DNA from: Clostridium sp. CAG:710
GTDB taxonomy: Bacteria; Bacillota_I; Bacilli_A; RF39; UBA660
Length of the DNA: 39,130 bases
Assembly (NCBI GenBank): GCA_000432595.1
Contig: HF996868.1
Location: 187,295-226,424, forward strand
Direction of reading: 5' to 3'
This document shows positions 8,045 through 14,927 of the stretch, in pieces. The notes under the pieces are model-generated. The model ran no database searches. It was given only the letters and a program-made list of their open reading frames with translations, and was not told where the DNA came from. A program made the translations under genes and the position numbers. How positions within the stretch are numbered: position 1 is the stretch's first letter; every line of letters begins with the position of its first letter.

Positions 8045-8809
8045 ATGTTTATAGATACACATACTCATTTAAGTAATCAGGACTATGATGATGTTGATTT
8101 GATTGTTAAAAATGCAGTGGATAATAATGTTAAATATTTAATAATTAGTTGCTGTAGTATGGATACAATTGATGAAGGGATTGCCCTAGCTGATAAATAT
8201 CCTAATATATTTTTATCAATTGGATTGCACCCATCGGAAATATTTAAATATGATTCAAATGATCTAGAATATATTGAAAATATTGTTAAAAATAATAAAA
8301 AAGTGGTTGCGATTGGTGAAATTGGGCTTGACTATCATTATATAGAAAACTCTTCTGATAAAGATTTACAAAAAGAATTATTTATTAAACAATTAGATAT
8401 GGCAACTAGACTTTCTAAGCCTGTTGTAATTCATACTAGAGAAGCAACTAAAGATACTCTTGACATATTGAAATCATATAATCTAATAGGTGATATTCAT
8501 TGCTTTAGTGGTAGTCTTGAGATTGCTAGAGAGTATATAAGACTTGGATATAAGCTTGGAATAGGTGGAGTTTTAACTTTTAAAAATAGTAAATTGCCTG
8601 TTGTTTTGGAATCTCTTCCAATTGAATCTATACTTCTTGAAACAGATAGTCCTTATTTGGCACCGGAACCAGTTAGAGGAAGTAAGAATGAATCATCAAA
8701 CATACCTTATATTGCTAAAAAAATAGCGGATATTAAAAAACTTTCCACAGAGGAAGTGGAAAAAATTACCACAAATAATGCAATTGCTTTATTTGACTTA
8801 GATATATAA
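8045..8809 (+). CDS. tatD: TatD-family metal-dependent deoxyribonuclease
   Basis: TatD enzymes are TIM-barrel metal hydrolases acting as 3' exonucleases or on D-aminoacyl products. Metal-site residues are in place: THTHL near residue 5 (His6, His8), AIGEIGLDYH, VIHTR, DIHCFSG and LLETDSPYLAP. The length of 254 residues is standard. The ATG at 8045 is chosen over the in-frame GTG at 8036 because GAGGTGA overlaps that GTG and is correctly spaced for the ATG. It corresponds to B. subtilis yabD by position between metG and the 3D protein. Confidence 0.95.
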   Translation: MFIDTHTHLSNQDYDDVDLIVKNAVDNNVKYLIISCCSMDTIDEGIALADKYPNIFLSIGLHPSEIFKYDSNDLEYIENIVKNNKKVVAIGEIGLDYHYIENSSDKDLQKELFIKQLDMATRLSKPVVIHTREATKDTLDILKSYNLIGDIHCFSGSLEIAREYIRLGYKLGIGGVLTFKNSKLPVVLESLPIESILLETDSPYLAPEPVRGSKNESSNIPYIAKKIADIKKLSTEEVEKITTNNAIALFDLDI

Positions 8810-8850
8810 TTGTGGTATATTTTAGCTATGAATGGTAAGAGGTGATACTC

Positions 8851-9429
8851 TTGAAAAGAGCTTTAAAAATGATAAGAAACCAGTCAATATTTATATTTAT
8901 GGTTGTTGCAATTTTTGCAATTATTGCAAGTGGTAATAAAACTGAGAAAATAACTACAGAGGATATTTCTACTACTAGGTCTATAAAAGCAATACATTTG
9001 GTTTCTAAATACAAGCCTGAAATAGTTAAAACGAAAGTAGTTACTACTTTATCTGAAATAAAAAAATATGGAAAAGATATGCCAGTTAAATTTGATGGTA
9101 CTATGACAGGATATGGCCCTGATTGTGCTGGATGTGGTGGTCATACAGGATGTCCTCCATCTCAAAAGGTAACTAATGGAAACATCTATTTTAATGATAA
9201 TGAATATGGTAAGGTAAATATTCTTGCATCTGATAAGGGAATACCTTGTGGTAGTATAATTAAAATTACTAATTCTTCATTGGGAGCTCAAGTTATTGGT
9301 ATTGTTTTAGATAGAGGTGGAGCCATAACTGGTACAAAGCTTGATTTTCTTGCAAAAAGTGAGAAAGAAGCTTCTAAAAAGATTGGCAAGCAACGTGTAA
9401 CATATGAGATTGTTAGATGGGGATGGTAA
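8851..9429 (+). CDS. 3D-domain cell-wall hydrolase-like protein (YabE/YuiC-type)
   Basis: The 192-residue protein has a basic start, one hydrophobic segment (about 11-28) that anchors or exports it, a short stalk and a C-terminal 3D domain. The domain shows the three conserved Asp contexts: ASDKGIPCG, VLDRGGAI and LDFL. This fold is related to MltA/RlpA double-psi barrels and occurs in Rpf-like and lytic transglycosylase proteins. It replaces yabE between tatD and ksgA, but lacks the G5 and DUF348 parts. A Cys-rich CAGCGGHTGCPP insert is unusual. The start is TTG at 8851, four bases after GAGGTGAT; an ATG at 8869 has no site. No rnmV gene follows, unlike B. subtilis. Confidence 0.85.
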   Translation: MKRALKMIRNQSIFIFMVVAIFAIIASGNKTEKITTEDISTTRSIKAIHLVSKYKPEIVKTKVVTTLSEIKKYGKDMPVKFDGTMTGYGPDCAGCGGHTGCPPSQKVTNGNIYFNDNEYGKVNILASDKGIPCGSIIKITNSSLGAQVIGIVLDRGGAITGTKLDFLAKSEKEASKKIGKQRVTYEIVRWGW

Positions 9430-9464
9430 GCAATTGTTGAAGTGCTTTTTAAATAGGAGGTCGT

Positions 9465-10253
9465 ATGGAAAAAATAAACCATAATTTTAAGAAAAAATTT
9501 GGTCAGAATTTTTTAACTGATAATAATATTATTGTTAATACGGTATCTTCTGTTTTATTACAAGAGGATGATCTTGTAATAGAAATTGGACCTGGTTCAG
9601 GTATGCTTACTAAAGAAATTTTAAAAAAATGTAGGGTTCTTGCTTATGAAATAGATACCGATCTTGTTGATACATTATCTAATATTCCTAATAATGAAAA
9701 ATTAACTATTATTTGGGATGATTTTTTAAAGCGTGATGTTGTTAAAGATATAGAAAAATTTAGGTATAATAAATTATATATAATTGCTAATCTTCCATAT
9801 TATATTACTACTCCAATTATTACTAAAGTGATAGAGTCGGATTTAGATGTTTCAAAAATGGTAATAATGGTACAAAAAGAGGTTGGAGATAGATTCTCTT
9901 CAAAGCCTGGTAATAAAGAGTATGGATCAATTACTGTTTTTTTGAATTATTATTTTAATATTAAAAAATTATTTGATGTTAGTAGAAATTGCTTTTATCC
10001 TAAACCGAATGTTGATAGTGTAATACTTATGTTAGAAAAGAAGAATGATACTTATAATGTTAAAGATAGAGAAAAACTATTTAAATTAATACGTGATAGT
10101 TTTAGTTTTAAAAGAAAAACAATTAAGAATAATTTAAAAGGGTATGATTTAAATAAAGTTGAAGAAGTATTAATAAATAATGGTTATTCTTTGAGTAGTA
10201 GAGCTGAGGAATTACCATTAGATGTATTTATTCAGATTGCAAATGAAGTATAA
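9465..10253 (+). CDS. ksgA: 16S rRNA (adenine-1518/1519-N6)-dimethyltransferase
   Basis: KsgA/RsmA dimethylates two adenines in helix 45 of 16S rRNA late in 30S assembly. Motifs: KKFGQNFL at the start, SAM-binding EIGPGSGMLT near residue 42, catalytic NLPYYITTP near 109, and the C-terminal helical domain with FSFKRKT and RAEELP. The 262-residue length is usual. ATG follows AGGAGGTCGT. The stop overlaps a bidirectional terminator shared with the convergent sua5. Confidence 0.97.
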   Translation: MEKINHNFKKKFGQNFLTDNNIIVNTVSSVLLQEDDLVIEIGPGSGMLTKEILKKCRVLAYEIDTDLVDTLSNIPNNEKLTIIWDDFLKRDVVKDIEKFRYNKLYIIANLPYYITTPIITKVIESDLDVSKMVIMVQKEVGDRFSSKPGNKEYGSITVFLNYYFNIKKLFDVSRNCFYPKPNVDSVILMLEKKNDTYNVKDREKLFKLIRDSFSFKRKTIKNNLKGYDLNKVEEVLINNGYSLSSRAEELPLDVFIQIANEV

Positions 10254-10274
10254 TAAGGACCATTGGTCCTTATT
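10252..10274. terminator. Bidirectional terminator between ksgA and sua5
   Basis: A perfect 10-bp stem, AATAAGGACC (10252-10261) and GGTCCTTATT (10265-10274), encloses a 3-base loop. A/T-rich flanks lie on both sides, and both convergent stop codons touch the stem. Confidence 0.85.
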
Positions 10275-11289
10275 ATTTTGGCTCAATATAATTGTATGAA
10301 CATGCTCTAATTAGTCTATTCATTATTGCAAGTCCAAGGCCTTCACTTTTAACACCTTCTATAATAACTATATCCGGATTATAATTATCTACTTTTCTTA
10401 ATATCGTGAAGATGTTTTTTGAAATTTCTTCTAGTGTTTCTCCCATGATTAGTGGATTTGTATAGTTATCTTTATTTTTTTCTGTACATAATATCAATGG
10501 GTTTTTATATTTTTTTGAGATTTCTTTAGTTGCTTTTACTATCTTATTATTGTTTTTGCTATATATTAATATTGGGGCATAATGTTTATATTTTACTCCT
10601 GGAGATAATACCTTTTGTTCTTCTGTAAACTTATTTAGGATATGTTTATCAATTATTACTTTATAGTTTAGTTTTTCAAAGTCTTCTTTTGTAATTTTAC
10701 CGGGTCTTAATATGTGTATTTTTCCTCTTATTCCTCTTATTACTGTTGATTCAACTCCTATTTTTGTCGGACCATTATCTAATATTATATCTACTTTATT
10801 ATTCAGTTCATTAAAAATATCTTTTATATTTGTTCCACTTGGTTTACCTGATATATTTGCACTAGGTGCTGCGAGTGGGGTTTTAGCTTCTTTAATTAAA
10901 TTTTTTGCGATTTCTTCTTCTGGCATACGTATGCCAACTGTATCAAGCCCAGCCGATACTATATCTGGAACAATTTTTCTTTTTTTAAGTATTATTGTTA
11001 GTGGCCCTGGCATAAATTTATCAATTATGTTTTTTTCCATATTAGTAATATTTCTTGCAATTATTTCTATCATATTTTTGTCTGATACATGTAATATAAG
11101 AGGATTATCTTGAGCTCTGCCCTTGACAATAAATATTTTTTTCACTGCTTTTTCATTTAATCAATCTGCACCTATTCCATAAACTGTTTCTGTTGGGAAT
11201 AGTACTAGTCCACCAGTTTTAATTACATGTGCAGCTTTTTTAATTGCAATTTCTTTATTGTCTTTAGCTAAATCATAGTATTTCGTCAT
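10273..11289 (-). pseudogene. ywlC: Sua5/YwlC L-threonylcarbamoyladenylate synthase, interrupted by one in-frame TGA
   Basis: Sua5/YwlC makes threonylcarbamoyl-AMP for t6A37 of tRNA. Read from ATG 11289, with AGGTGAT correctly spaced upstream, the frame gives FPTETVYGIGAD, then TGA (codon 43, 11163-11161), then LNEKAVKKIF. It continues without a break through GRAQDNPL, PGPLT, APSAN.SG and GVESTV to a C-terminal Sua5 domain with SPGVKYKHYAP. The total is 338 codons, a normal Sua5 length. The position of the stop is usually Ala or a small residue. The only downstream restart is GTG 11145, which has no ribosome site and would lose the substrate-binding N-terminus. Possibilities are a sequencing error, a nonsense allele or readthrough. 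The enzyme is often essential, and no second copy is in the window. Confidence 0.85.
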
Positions 11290-11392
11290 ATTATCACCTG
11301 CGATAATTATATAATATTTAAAATTTCTTTTCCACATTTATAACAAATATGCATAATGGTTAAATTTCTTCATAAAATTTATTGGTGATAAT

Positions 11393-12175
11393 ATGTTTAA
11401 TGTTGGAGATCTGGTTACTAGAAAATCTTATAATAATGATACTTTATTTAAAATAATTAGTATTGAAGGAAATTATGCATATTTAAAAGGGGTTAATGTT
11501 AGACTTTATGCAGATAGTAGTTTGGATGATTTAAATAAAGCAAATAGTGGGGAGAATAGAGATGATGATTCTTCTTTCGATAAAGAAGTTGGAGACTTAC
11601 TTGATTTAGATAGAAGCTCTTATTTTTATCTTCCTGGTAAAATTCTTCATATAGATGGCGATGAAGAATATTTAGCAAGATGTCTTAAGTTTTATGAAAA
11701 AATGAGAGTACAAGCATATGGTCTTACATTAAGAGAAGAGGTTATTTCAACAGATATTGTCAAATATTTAAAAAAGCTTAAACCTGATATTGTTGTTATA
11801 ACTGGACATGATTTTTTTTATAAAAATAGAAAAGATATTAGAAATATTGACAATTATAAAAATAGTAAGTATTTTGCAGAAGCTATTAAACAAGCTAGAG
11901 AATATGAAAAATCTCATGATAAATTATTTATAATAGCGGGTGCTTGTCAATCTGATTATGAGGATTTAATTAAAGCGGGTGCTAATTTTGCTAGTAGTCC
12001 TAAAAGGGTCAATATTCATGCATTAGATCCTGCGGTGATTGCTACTTCAATTGCACTTTCTTCTAGAGATAAACCAATGGATATTATAAAAATCATTTCT
12101 AGAACTAAATATAAGGAAGAAGGGATTGGTGGAATTATTACAAATGGTACAATGTATACGGGGTATCCAAGATGA
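11393..12175 (+). CDS. yabG: YabG, sporulation-specific coat-processing protease
   Basis: YabG is a mother-cell cysteine-type protease that trims spore coat proteins such as SpoIVA and YeeK. The 260-residue frame matches the family throughout: VGDLVTRKSY at the start, LPGKILHIDGD..YL in the middle, PDIVVITGHD, GACQSDYEDLIKAGANFASSP and the final GIGGIITNGTMYTGYPR. The order yabG-veg is conserved in Bacilli. Its TGA stop overlaps the veg ATG by four bases, indicating coupling. A GCATAATGG stretch at 11351 faintly resembles a sigma-K -10, but the match is too weak to annotate. Confidence 0.93.
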   Translation: MFNVGDLVTRKSYNNDTLFKIISIEGNYAYLKGVNVRLYADSSLDDLNKANSGENRDDDSSFDKEVGDLLDLDRSSYFYLPGKILHIDGDEEYLARCLKFYEKMRVQAYGLTLREEVISTDIVKYLKKLKPDIVVITGHDFFYKNRKDIRNIDNYKNSKYFAEAIKQAREYEKSHDKLFIIAGACQSDYEDLIKAGANFASSPKRVNIHALDPAVIATSIALSSRDKPMDIIKIISRTKYKEEGIGGIITNGTMYTGYPR

Positions 12176-12393
12176 ATATAAAGAAGATAAGAATGCAGTT
12201 AGAACAAAATAAGGGGAAAACCTTGCATTTTAGATTTAATGGTAGTAGAAATCAAATAGAAGAATTTACTGGAGAAATTGAGGGTACGTATAATTATATA
12301 TTTGTTATAAGAACTAACAATGAACCTAAGCAATTAAAAAGTTTTAGCTATAGTGATGTTTTGACTGAAAGCTTGGAAATTTTTGTAAAATAA
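12172..12393 (+). CDS. veg: Veg protein, biofilm stimulator
   Basis: The 73-residue protein matches Veg of B. subtilis (86 residues) across its length, including KGKTLHFR.NGSRNQIEEFTG and the NEPKQLKSFSYSDVLT segment. It is a small cytoplasmic beta protein that stimulates biofilm genes by an indirect route in B. subtilis. ATGA overlap with yabG implies translational coupling. In B. subtilis veg has its own very strong promoter; none was seen here inside yabG. Confidence 0.9.
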   Translation: MNIKKIRMQLEQNKGKTLHFRFNGSRNQIEEFTGEIEGTYNYIFVIRTNNEPKQLKSFSYSDVLTESLEIFVK

Positions 12394-12395
12394 TG

Positions 12396-12424
12396 TTGAT
12401 TTTTCTAATAAAGTATTATATTAT
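12396..12424 (+). promoter_or_regulatory. Sigma-A-type promoter of spoVG
   Basis: TTGATT (12396-12401) and TATTAT (12419-12424) are spaced by 17 bases. No sigma-H motif as in B. subtilis spoVG was recognised. Confidence 0.5.
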
Positions 12425-12464
12425 TAACTTATAAGTTTTATACTTTAAGAGGGAGGATATGCGA

Positions 12465-12743
12465 ATGAAGATTACATCAGTAAATGTACGTAAGATCGAA
12501 AAAGAAGGATCACGTATGAAAGGAATCGCATCAGTATTGATTGATGACAGCTTTGCAGTTCATGACATTAGAATAATTGAAGGAGATAATGGTTTGTTTA
12601 TTGCTATGCCTAGCAGAAAAACTGCTGTTGGAGGTTACCGTGATATAGCACATCCTATTAATCCAGAAGTTAGAGCTATGTTTGAAGAAGCAATTTTTGA
12701 AGCATATAAAAATGCTGAGGATGAAGCTTCTGAAGAAGAATAA
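12465..12743 (+). CDS. spoVG: SpoVG, RNA/DNA-binding septation and sporulation regulator
   Basis: Residues MKGIASVLIDDSFAVHDIR and LFIAMPSRKT, then YRDIAHPINP, are the SpoVG signature. SpoVG is a small site-specific nucleic-acid-binding regulator active in cell division, virulence and sporulation. The length is 92 residues with the acidic C-terminal tail typical of the family. The ATG at 12465 is taken rather than the one at 12459 because GGAGGA then lies 7 bases away and the protein begins as in relatives (MKITSVNVRKI). It has its own promoter and terminator and is monocistronic. Confidence 0.96.
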   Translation: MKITSVNVRKIEKEGSRMKGIASVLIDDSFAVHDIRIIEGDNGLFIAMPSRKTAVGGYRDIAHPINPEVRAMFEEAIFEAYKNAEDEASEEE

Positions 12744-12763
12744 AATAAGTAGTACAATAATTT

Positions 12764-12786
12764 AAGAGACTTTGGTCTCTTTTTTT
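12764..12786 (+). terminator. Rho-independent terminator after spoVG
   Basis: AAGAGAC (12764-12770) pairs with GTCTCTT (12775-12781) around a TTTG loop, with Ts to 12786. Confidence 0.85.
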
Positions 12787-12814
12787 CATAAATTAATAAT
12801 TTTTCTCATATTGT
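12786..12814 (+). promoter_or_regulatory. Possible sigma-E-type promoter of yabPQ
   Basis: TCATAAAT (12786-12793), 13 bases and CATATTGT (12807-12814) partly resemble the mother-cell sigma-E pattern (about GTCATATT and CATACAAT). B. subtilis yabP is a sigma-E gene. The predicted start would lie at the ribosome site, so this is weak. Confidence 0.3.
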
Positions 12815-12829
12815 GTAATGGGAGGAATT

Positions 12830-13123
12830 ATGGATAAAACAGAAAATTTAGTAGGAAATTATAGTCACAGTGTTAATTTAGTTGAAAGAAAAAATATGAT
12901 TATAACCGGTGTAAAAAAAATAGAAAACTTTGATAGTGAAGAATTTTTACTTGAAACAAGTATGGGATATTTAGTAATAAAGGGAACGGATTTAGAACTT
13001 GTTAAACTAGATACTATGCAAGGAAATGTTTCAATAAAAGGTTTGGTAATATCTTATACTTATGTTGATGACCATAAGACAAAGGATAAGGAAAATAGTA
13101 TTTTTAATAGATTATTTAAATAA
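12830..13123 (+). CDS. yabP: YabP family sporulation protein
   Basis: YabP is a mother-cell protein needed for normal spore cortex and coat formation. The 97-residue frame from ATG 12830 (after GGGAGGA) shows the family pattern HSVNLVERKNMIITGVKKIENFDSEEFLLET.MG.LVIKG..L.L..LD...G...I.G. The earlier in-frame start at 12818 would sit on the ribosome site. The stop overlaps yabQ (TAATG), so the pair is coupled, as in B. subtilis yabP-yabQ-divIC. No divIC follows here. Confidence 0.93.
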   Translation: MDKTENLVGNYSHSVNLVERKNMIITGVKKIENFDSEEFLLETSMGYLVIKGTDLELVKLDTMQGNVSIKGLVISYTYVDDHKTKDKENSIFNRLFK

Positions 13124-13404
13124 TGCCTTTAGAACAACAGATTCAATCTATAGTTGTTTCTATATCATATGGACTATTTTTCTCTCTTTTATTTAATTTG
13201 TCTTATGCTAAAATATGTAAGCTTTCAAAGGTATTAAAATTTATTATATCTATCTTGTTTCTTCTTATTAATACAACGATATATTTTTATTTTTTATACT
13301 TAGTTAATAATGGTATAATTCATATTTATTTTTTAATTGCATTATATATTGGTTTTGTAATTGGAAATACAAAGACCAAAATTTTTAGATATAAATATAA
13401 ATAA
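13123..13404 (+). CDS. yabQ: YabQ family spore cortex protein, short form
   Basis: YabQ localises to the forespore outer membrane and is required for cortex synthesis. The 93-residue product begins MPLEQQIQSIVVSISYGLFFSLLFNLSYA, matching the YabQ N-terminus with its conserved Gly and helical membrane segments at about 8-28, 37-57 and 65-83. It ends after the hydrophobic core with a basic tail. B. subtilis YabQ is about 210 residues and has an extra C-terminal part that is absent here. Identification rests on sequence pattern and on the overlap with yabP. Confidence 0.82.
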   Translation: MPLEQQIQSIVVSISYGLFFSLLFNLSYAKICKLSKVLKFIISILFLLINTTIYFYFLYLVNNGIIHIYFLIALYIGFVIGNTKTKIFRYKYK

Positions 13405-13425
13405 GAGAAATCTTATTTTTTTTTT
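13400..13425 (+). terminator. Rho-independent terminator after yabQ
   Basis: AATAAGA (13400-13406), GAAA tetraloop and TCTTATT (13411-13417) are followed by a T tract to 13425. The stem begins in the final yabQ codons. Confidence 0.88.
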
Positions 13426-13444
13426 AGCTTTTTTTTCTAATTCA

Positions 13445-13473
13445 TAGACTTTAATGTTATATTTTGGTACAAT
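13445..13473 (+). promoter_or_regulatory. Sigma-A promoter of the gdpP-like/rplI/dnaB operon
   Basis: TAGACT (13445-13450) and TACAAT (13468-13473) are spaced by 17 bases. TGG directly before the -10 makes it an extended -10 site. Confidence 0.72.
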
Positions 13474-13497
13474 TAATATGGGTTTTTAGGAGGAATA

Positions 13498-14466
13498 ATG
13501 CATAAAGAAGATTTTAAGATTATAAAGAAATGTTTTAAGAAGTCATCTAAAGTGTTTATTATGGGACACAAGGATGTTGATTTAGATGCATTTGGTGCCG
13601 CAATAGGTATGTGTTGCTATGCATTTTCTAAAAATAGGACTTCATATATAATCTTAGATGATAAGAAGCTTGAGACAAGTGTTAAAAAAGTAATTGAACA
13701 ATATAGTAAAAGCCTGAACATAATTAAAAGCAAAGGTATCGATGAATTACTTGATGATAAAAGTTTACTTGTGATAGTTGATGTTAATAAAAAATCTCTA
13801 TTACAAAATAGTGAAGTTTTAGAAAAGTTTAAAAATATTATAGTGATTGACCATCATGGAGTGGGTATTGATACAATTAATATTCCACAAGCTCATTTAT
13901 TTATCGATACATCTGCTTCTAGTACTTGTGAGATTATAACTGGATTATTTGAGTATGAAAATTATGTTTTAGAACCTACAGTAGCTACTACTATTCTTGC
14001 GGGTATTGTATTAGATACTAATAATTTTATTATTAAGACAGATAAAGAAACATATCATGCTGCATATTATTTAGCTAAATGTGGTGCCGATTCAAGGGGC
14101 GTACAATATTTATTAAAGCAGGACATTAAAGAGTATGTTGAGATGCAGAAAGTAATTACTGAGGTTAAAGTAATTAAAAAAATTGCAATAAGTAAAGGTC
14201 TTCAAACTAAAGTTTATAGGAGAGAAGACTTGGCTAAAATAGCAGATACTATATTACTTTTTAATAATATTGAAGCTTCATTTGTAATTGGTAAGATAGA
14301 TAATGGAGTAGGTATTAGCTCTAGAAGTATGGGTAACATAAATGTTGGTCAGATAATGGAGGAATTTGGTGGCGGTGGAGATAATCATGAAGCTGCTGCT
14401 AAAATAACAGATAGGTCATTAAATGAAGTGTTTAGTGAGGTAACAAAAAAAGCTAAAAAGTTATAG
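13498..14466 (+). CDS. Soluble DHH/DHHA1 phosphodiesterase, GdpP-like without membrane, PAS and GGDEF parts
   Basis: The 322-residue protein has the DHH domain motifs GHKDVDLDAFGAA (residues 23-35), VIVDV, VIDHHG near 120 and TSASSTCEI near 145. A DHHA1 domain follows with GISSRS and GGGGDNHEAAA. These match the catalytic half of GdpP, which hydrolyses the second messenger c-di-AMP to pApA. The order gdpP-rplI-dnaB is that of B. subtilis, so it is the positional equivalent of GdpP. The two transmembrane helices, PAS and degenerate GGDEF domains of the roughly 660-residue GdpP are missing, and the 24-bp gap to the promoter leaves no room for them. A DhhP/Pde2-type or NrnA-type role (pApA or nanoRNA cleavage) is the alternative. 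Confidence 0.85.
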   Translation: MHKEDFKIIKKCFKKSSKVFIMGHKDVDLDAFGAAIGMCCYAFSKNRTSYIILDDKKLETSVKKVIEQYSKSLNIIKSKGIDELLDDKSLLVIVDVNKKSLLQNSEVLEKFKNIIVIDHHGVGIDTINIPQAHLFIDTSASSTCEIITGLFEYENYVLEPTVATTILAGIVLDTNNFIIKTDKETYHAAYYLAKCGADSRGVQYLLKQDIKEYVEMQKVITEVKVIKKIAISKGLQTKVYRREDLAKIADTILLFNNIEASFVIGKIDNGVGISSRSMGNINVGQIMEEFGGGGDNHEAAAKITDRSLNEVFSEVTKKAKKL

Positions 14467-14478
14467 GAGGTGTAACTA

Positions 14479-14916
14479 ATGAAGGTTTTATTTGTTAAAG
14501 ATTTAAAAGGGCAAGGCAAAAAGGGTGAACAAAAAGAAGTAAAAACTGGATATGCTCAGAACTATTTGATTAAAAATGGGTATGCAGTTCAATTAAATGA
14601 ACAAACTTTATCAAAATATAATAAGGAGCAATCAGAACTTCAAAAACTTGATGAACAACACAGAAAAGATGCATTAGTGTTAAAGGAAAAACTTGAAAAA
14701 TTGGAACTTGATTTCAAAGTACAAGTTGGAAAAGAGGATAGAGTTTTTGGTAGGATAAGCCAAAAACAAGTAAAAGAAAAACTTAGTGATCTTGGATATA
14801 ATATAGATAAAAAACAAATAGTAATTGATGGTTGTGCATCTTTAGGATATCATTACATCAATATTGAACTATATAAAGATATAATTGCTAAAGTTAGAAT
14901 TAAACTAGAAAAATAG
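14479..14916 (+). CDS. rplI: 50S ribosomal protein L9
   Basis: L9 (bL9) binds 23S rRNA near the base of the L1 stalk. The 145-residue protein opens with the signature MKVLFVKDLKGQGKKGEQKEVKTGYAQNYLI, followed by the long connecting helix (about 42-75) and the C-terminal domain with VFGRISQKQV. It sits between the GdpP-like gene and dnaB with 12- and 11-base gaps, so it is part of one operon. GGAGGTGT precedes the ATG. Confidence 0.97.
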   Translation: MKVLFVKDLKGQGKKGEQKEVKTGYAQNYLIKNGYAVQLNEQTLSKYNKEQSELQKLDEQHRKDALVLKEKLEKLELDFKVQVGKEDRVFGRISQKQVKEKLSDLGYNIDKKQIVIDGCASLGYHYINIELYKDIIAKVRIKLEK

Positions 14917-14927
14917 AAGGTGATAAT

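Noticed and set aside
10712..11113. Open frame of 133 codons on the plus strand
   Set aside because: It is antisense to conserved sua5 sequence, has no ribosome site and no family resemblance.
11351..11379. Sigma-K-like GCATA boxes before yabG
   Set aside because: Neither GCATAATGG nor CATAAAATT completes the CATANNNTA pattern with a correctly placed AC -35.
12394..12464. Sigma-H promoter for spoVG as in B. subtilis
   Set aside because: No RWAGGAWWW...GAAT arrangement at a workable distance; a sigma-A-like pair fits better.
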